Source: Bradyrhizobium sp.
Lineage (GTDB): Bacteria; Pseudomonadota; Alphaproteobacteria; Rhizobiales; Xanthobacteraceae
Assembly (NCBI GenBank): GCA_028290165.1
Contig: JAQGKJ010000300.1
Location: forward strand, 1 to 6,101
Reading direction: 5' to 3'
Length of the DNA stretch: 6,101 nt
Every line of letters starts with the position of its first letter. Positions within the stretch are counted from its first letter, which is position 1. A program made the translations under genes and the position numbers. Below are positions 5,536 through 6,101 of this stretch, piece after piece. A model generated the notes under the pieces. That model saw only the letters and a program-made list of their open reading frames with translations, was not told the origin of the DNA and did no database searches.

Positions 5536-6101
5536 CTACTTCGCGTCCGCCGAGGTCACCGGCCGCACCGGGTCGCCTTCGCGCAGCAGCGAGCCGGCGC
5601 GGGCGACGACGACGTCGCCCTCGGCGAGGCCGTCGCGGATTTCGACCTGGCCTGCGGCCATCAGGCCGACCTCGACCCGCCGCGTTTCGACGCGCTGCCG
5701 CTTCAGCACCTGGACCACGTTGCCGGCTGAGCCATAGAGCACGGCGGTCAGCGGGACTGCGATGTTGTTGCAGCTCTTGCCGGTCGTGATCATCGCCCGC
5801 CCCGACGAATTCACCAGCAGCCGCCGGCTCGTGGTCACCGCGACGAACACCTGGCCGAGCTGGCTGTTGGGTTCGATGGTCGGCGCGATCCGGCGCACCC
5901 GCCCGTCGACCTCGCCGGCGCCGACGATCCGGATCCGCGCCAGCTGGTTGACCCCGAGCTTGGCGATATTCTGGGTCGGGACCATGCCGACCAGGTCGAA
6001 CTGGCCGCCGTTGATGATGGTGAACAGCGCCTCGCCCTTGCCCGAGGCCGCAGCTCCAATCACGGCCGAGGACTGCGAGATCAGCCCGGCGATCGGCGCC
6101 T
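5536..6101 (-). CDS. HlyD-family / RND-type efflux periplasmic adaptor subunit, 3' part
   Basis: The visible 188 codons are the C-terminal part; the 5' end lies beyond the window. Such adaptors bridge an inner-membrane transporter to an outer-membrane channel. The visible part begins in the second lipoyl half-motif (APIAGLISQSS), then has a beta-barrel segment (ALFTIINGGQFDLVGMVPTQNIAKLGVNQLARIRIVG), a variable RRIAPTIEPNSQLGQVFVAV stretch typical of the barrel, and a membrane-proximal region with IAVPLTAVLY, RRVEVGLMAAGQVEIRDGLAEGDVVV and GSLLREGDPVRP. It ends ...TSADAK with TAG. A GTG at 6063 is in frame but is internal, since the lipoyl motif precedes it. No transporter gene follows within the 317 bp downstream, which holds only repeats; the next gene is the convergent pseudo-caspase. 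The partner permease must therefore be upstream of this gene or elsewhere. Substrate unknown. Confidence 0.88.
   Translation of the reverse strand, partial: APIAGLISQSSAVIGAAASGKGEALFTIINGGQFDLVGMVPTQNIAKLGVNQLARIRIVGAGEVDGRVRRIAPTIEPNSQLGQVFVAVTTSRRLLVNSSGRAMITTGKSCNNIAVPLTAVLYGSAGNVVQVLKRQRVETRRVEVGLMAAGQVEIRDGLAEGDVVVARAGSLLREGDPVRPVTSADAK

Noticed and set aside
5364..5789. Plus-strand frame of 141 codons starting MPGLVPGIHVF
   Set aside because: This start is the usual false translation of the CGTCATGCCCGG repeat; the rest is antisense to the adaptor gene.

Overview
The window is high-GC DNA with codon use, protein families and palindromic repeats typical of Rhizobiales, most likely Bradyrhizobium or a close relative such as Rhodopseudomonas. 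The repeats beginning CGTCATGCCCGG..., GTCATTCCGGG..., and ATTGCGAG...GAAGCAATCC are of the kind scattered in great numbers through those genomes. This placement is an inference from recognition, not from a search. The DNA looks chromosomal: no integrase, transposase, tRNA, rRNA or CRISPR array is visible.

Layout. Three genes lie on the minus strand in the left two thirds: a membrane-anchored LssY_C-domain protein (105-944), a secreted staphylococcal-nuclease-like protein (1101-1826), and a large 576-residue protein of unknown function with features of an alpha/alpha-toroid, terpene-cyclase-like fold (2019-3749). A 617-bp divergent intergenic region (3750-4366) carries a long, nearly perfect inverted repeat. 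On the plus strand follows a secreted caspase-like protein whose two catalytic residues are replaced by Tyr and Ser (4367-5218). The window ends with the 3' part of a minus-strand HlyD/RND-type periplasmic adaptor gene (5536 to beyond 6101).

How they fit together. I see no pathway linking the five genes. They are separated by repeats rather than overlapping, so they look like independent transcription units. Several products are predicted to be exported or membrane-anchored (LssY_C protein, nuclease, pseudo-caspase, adaptor). The most striking non-coding pattern is that every one of the five stop codons is followed within 14-24 nt by a palindromic element, drawn from at least four different sequence families. 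The most interesting protein is the pseudo-caspase.
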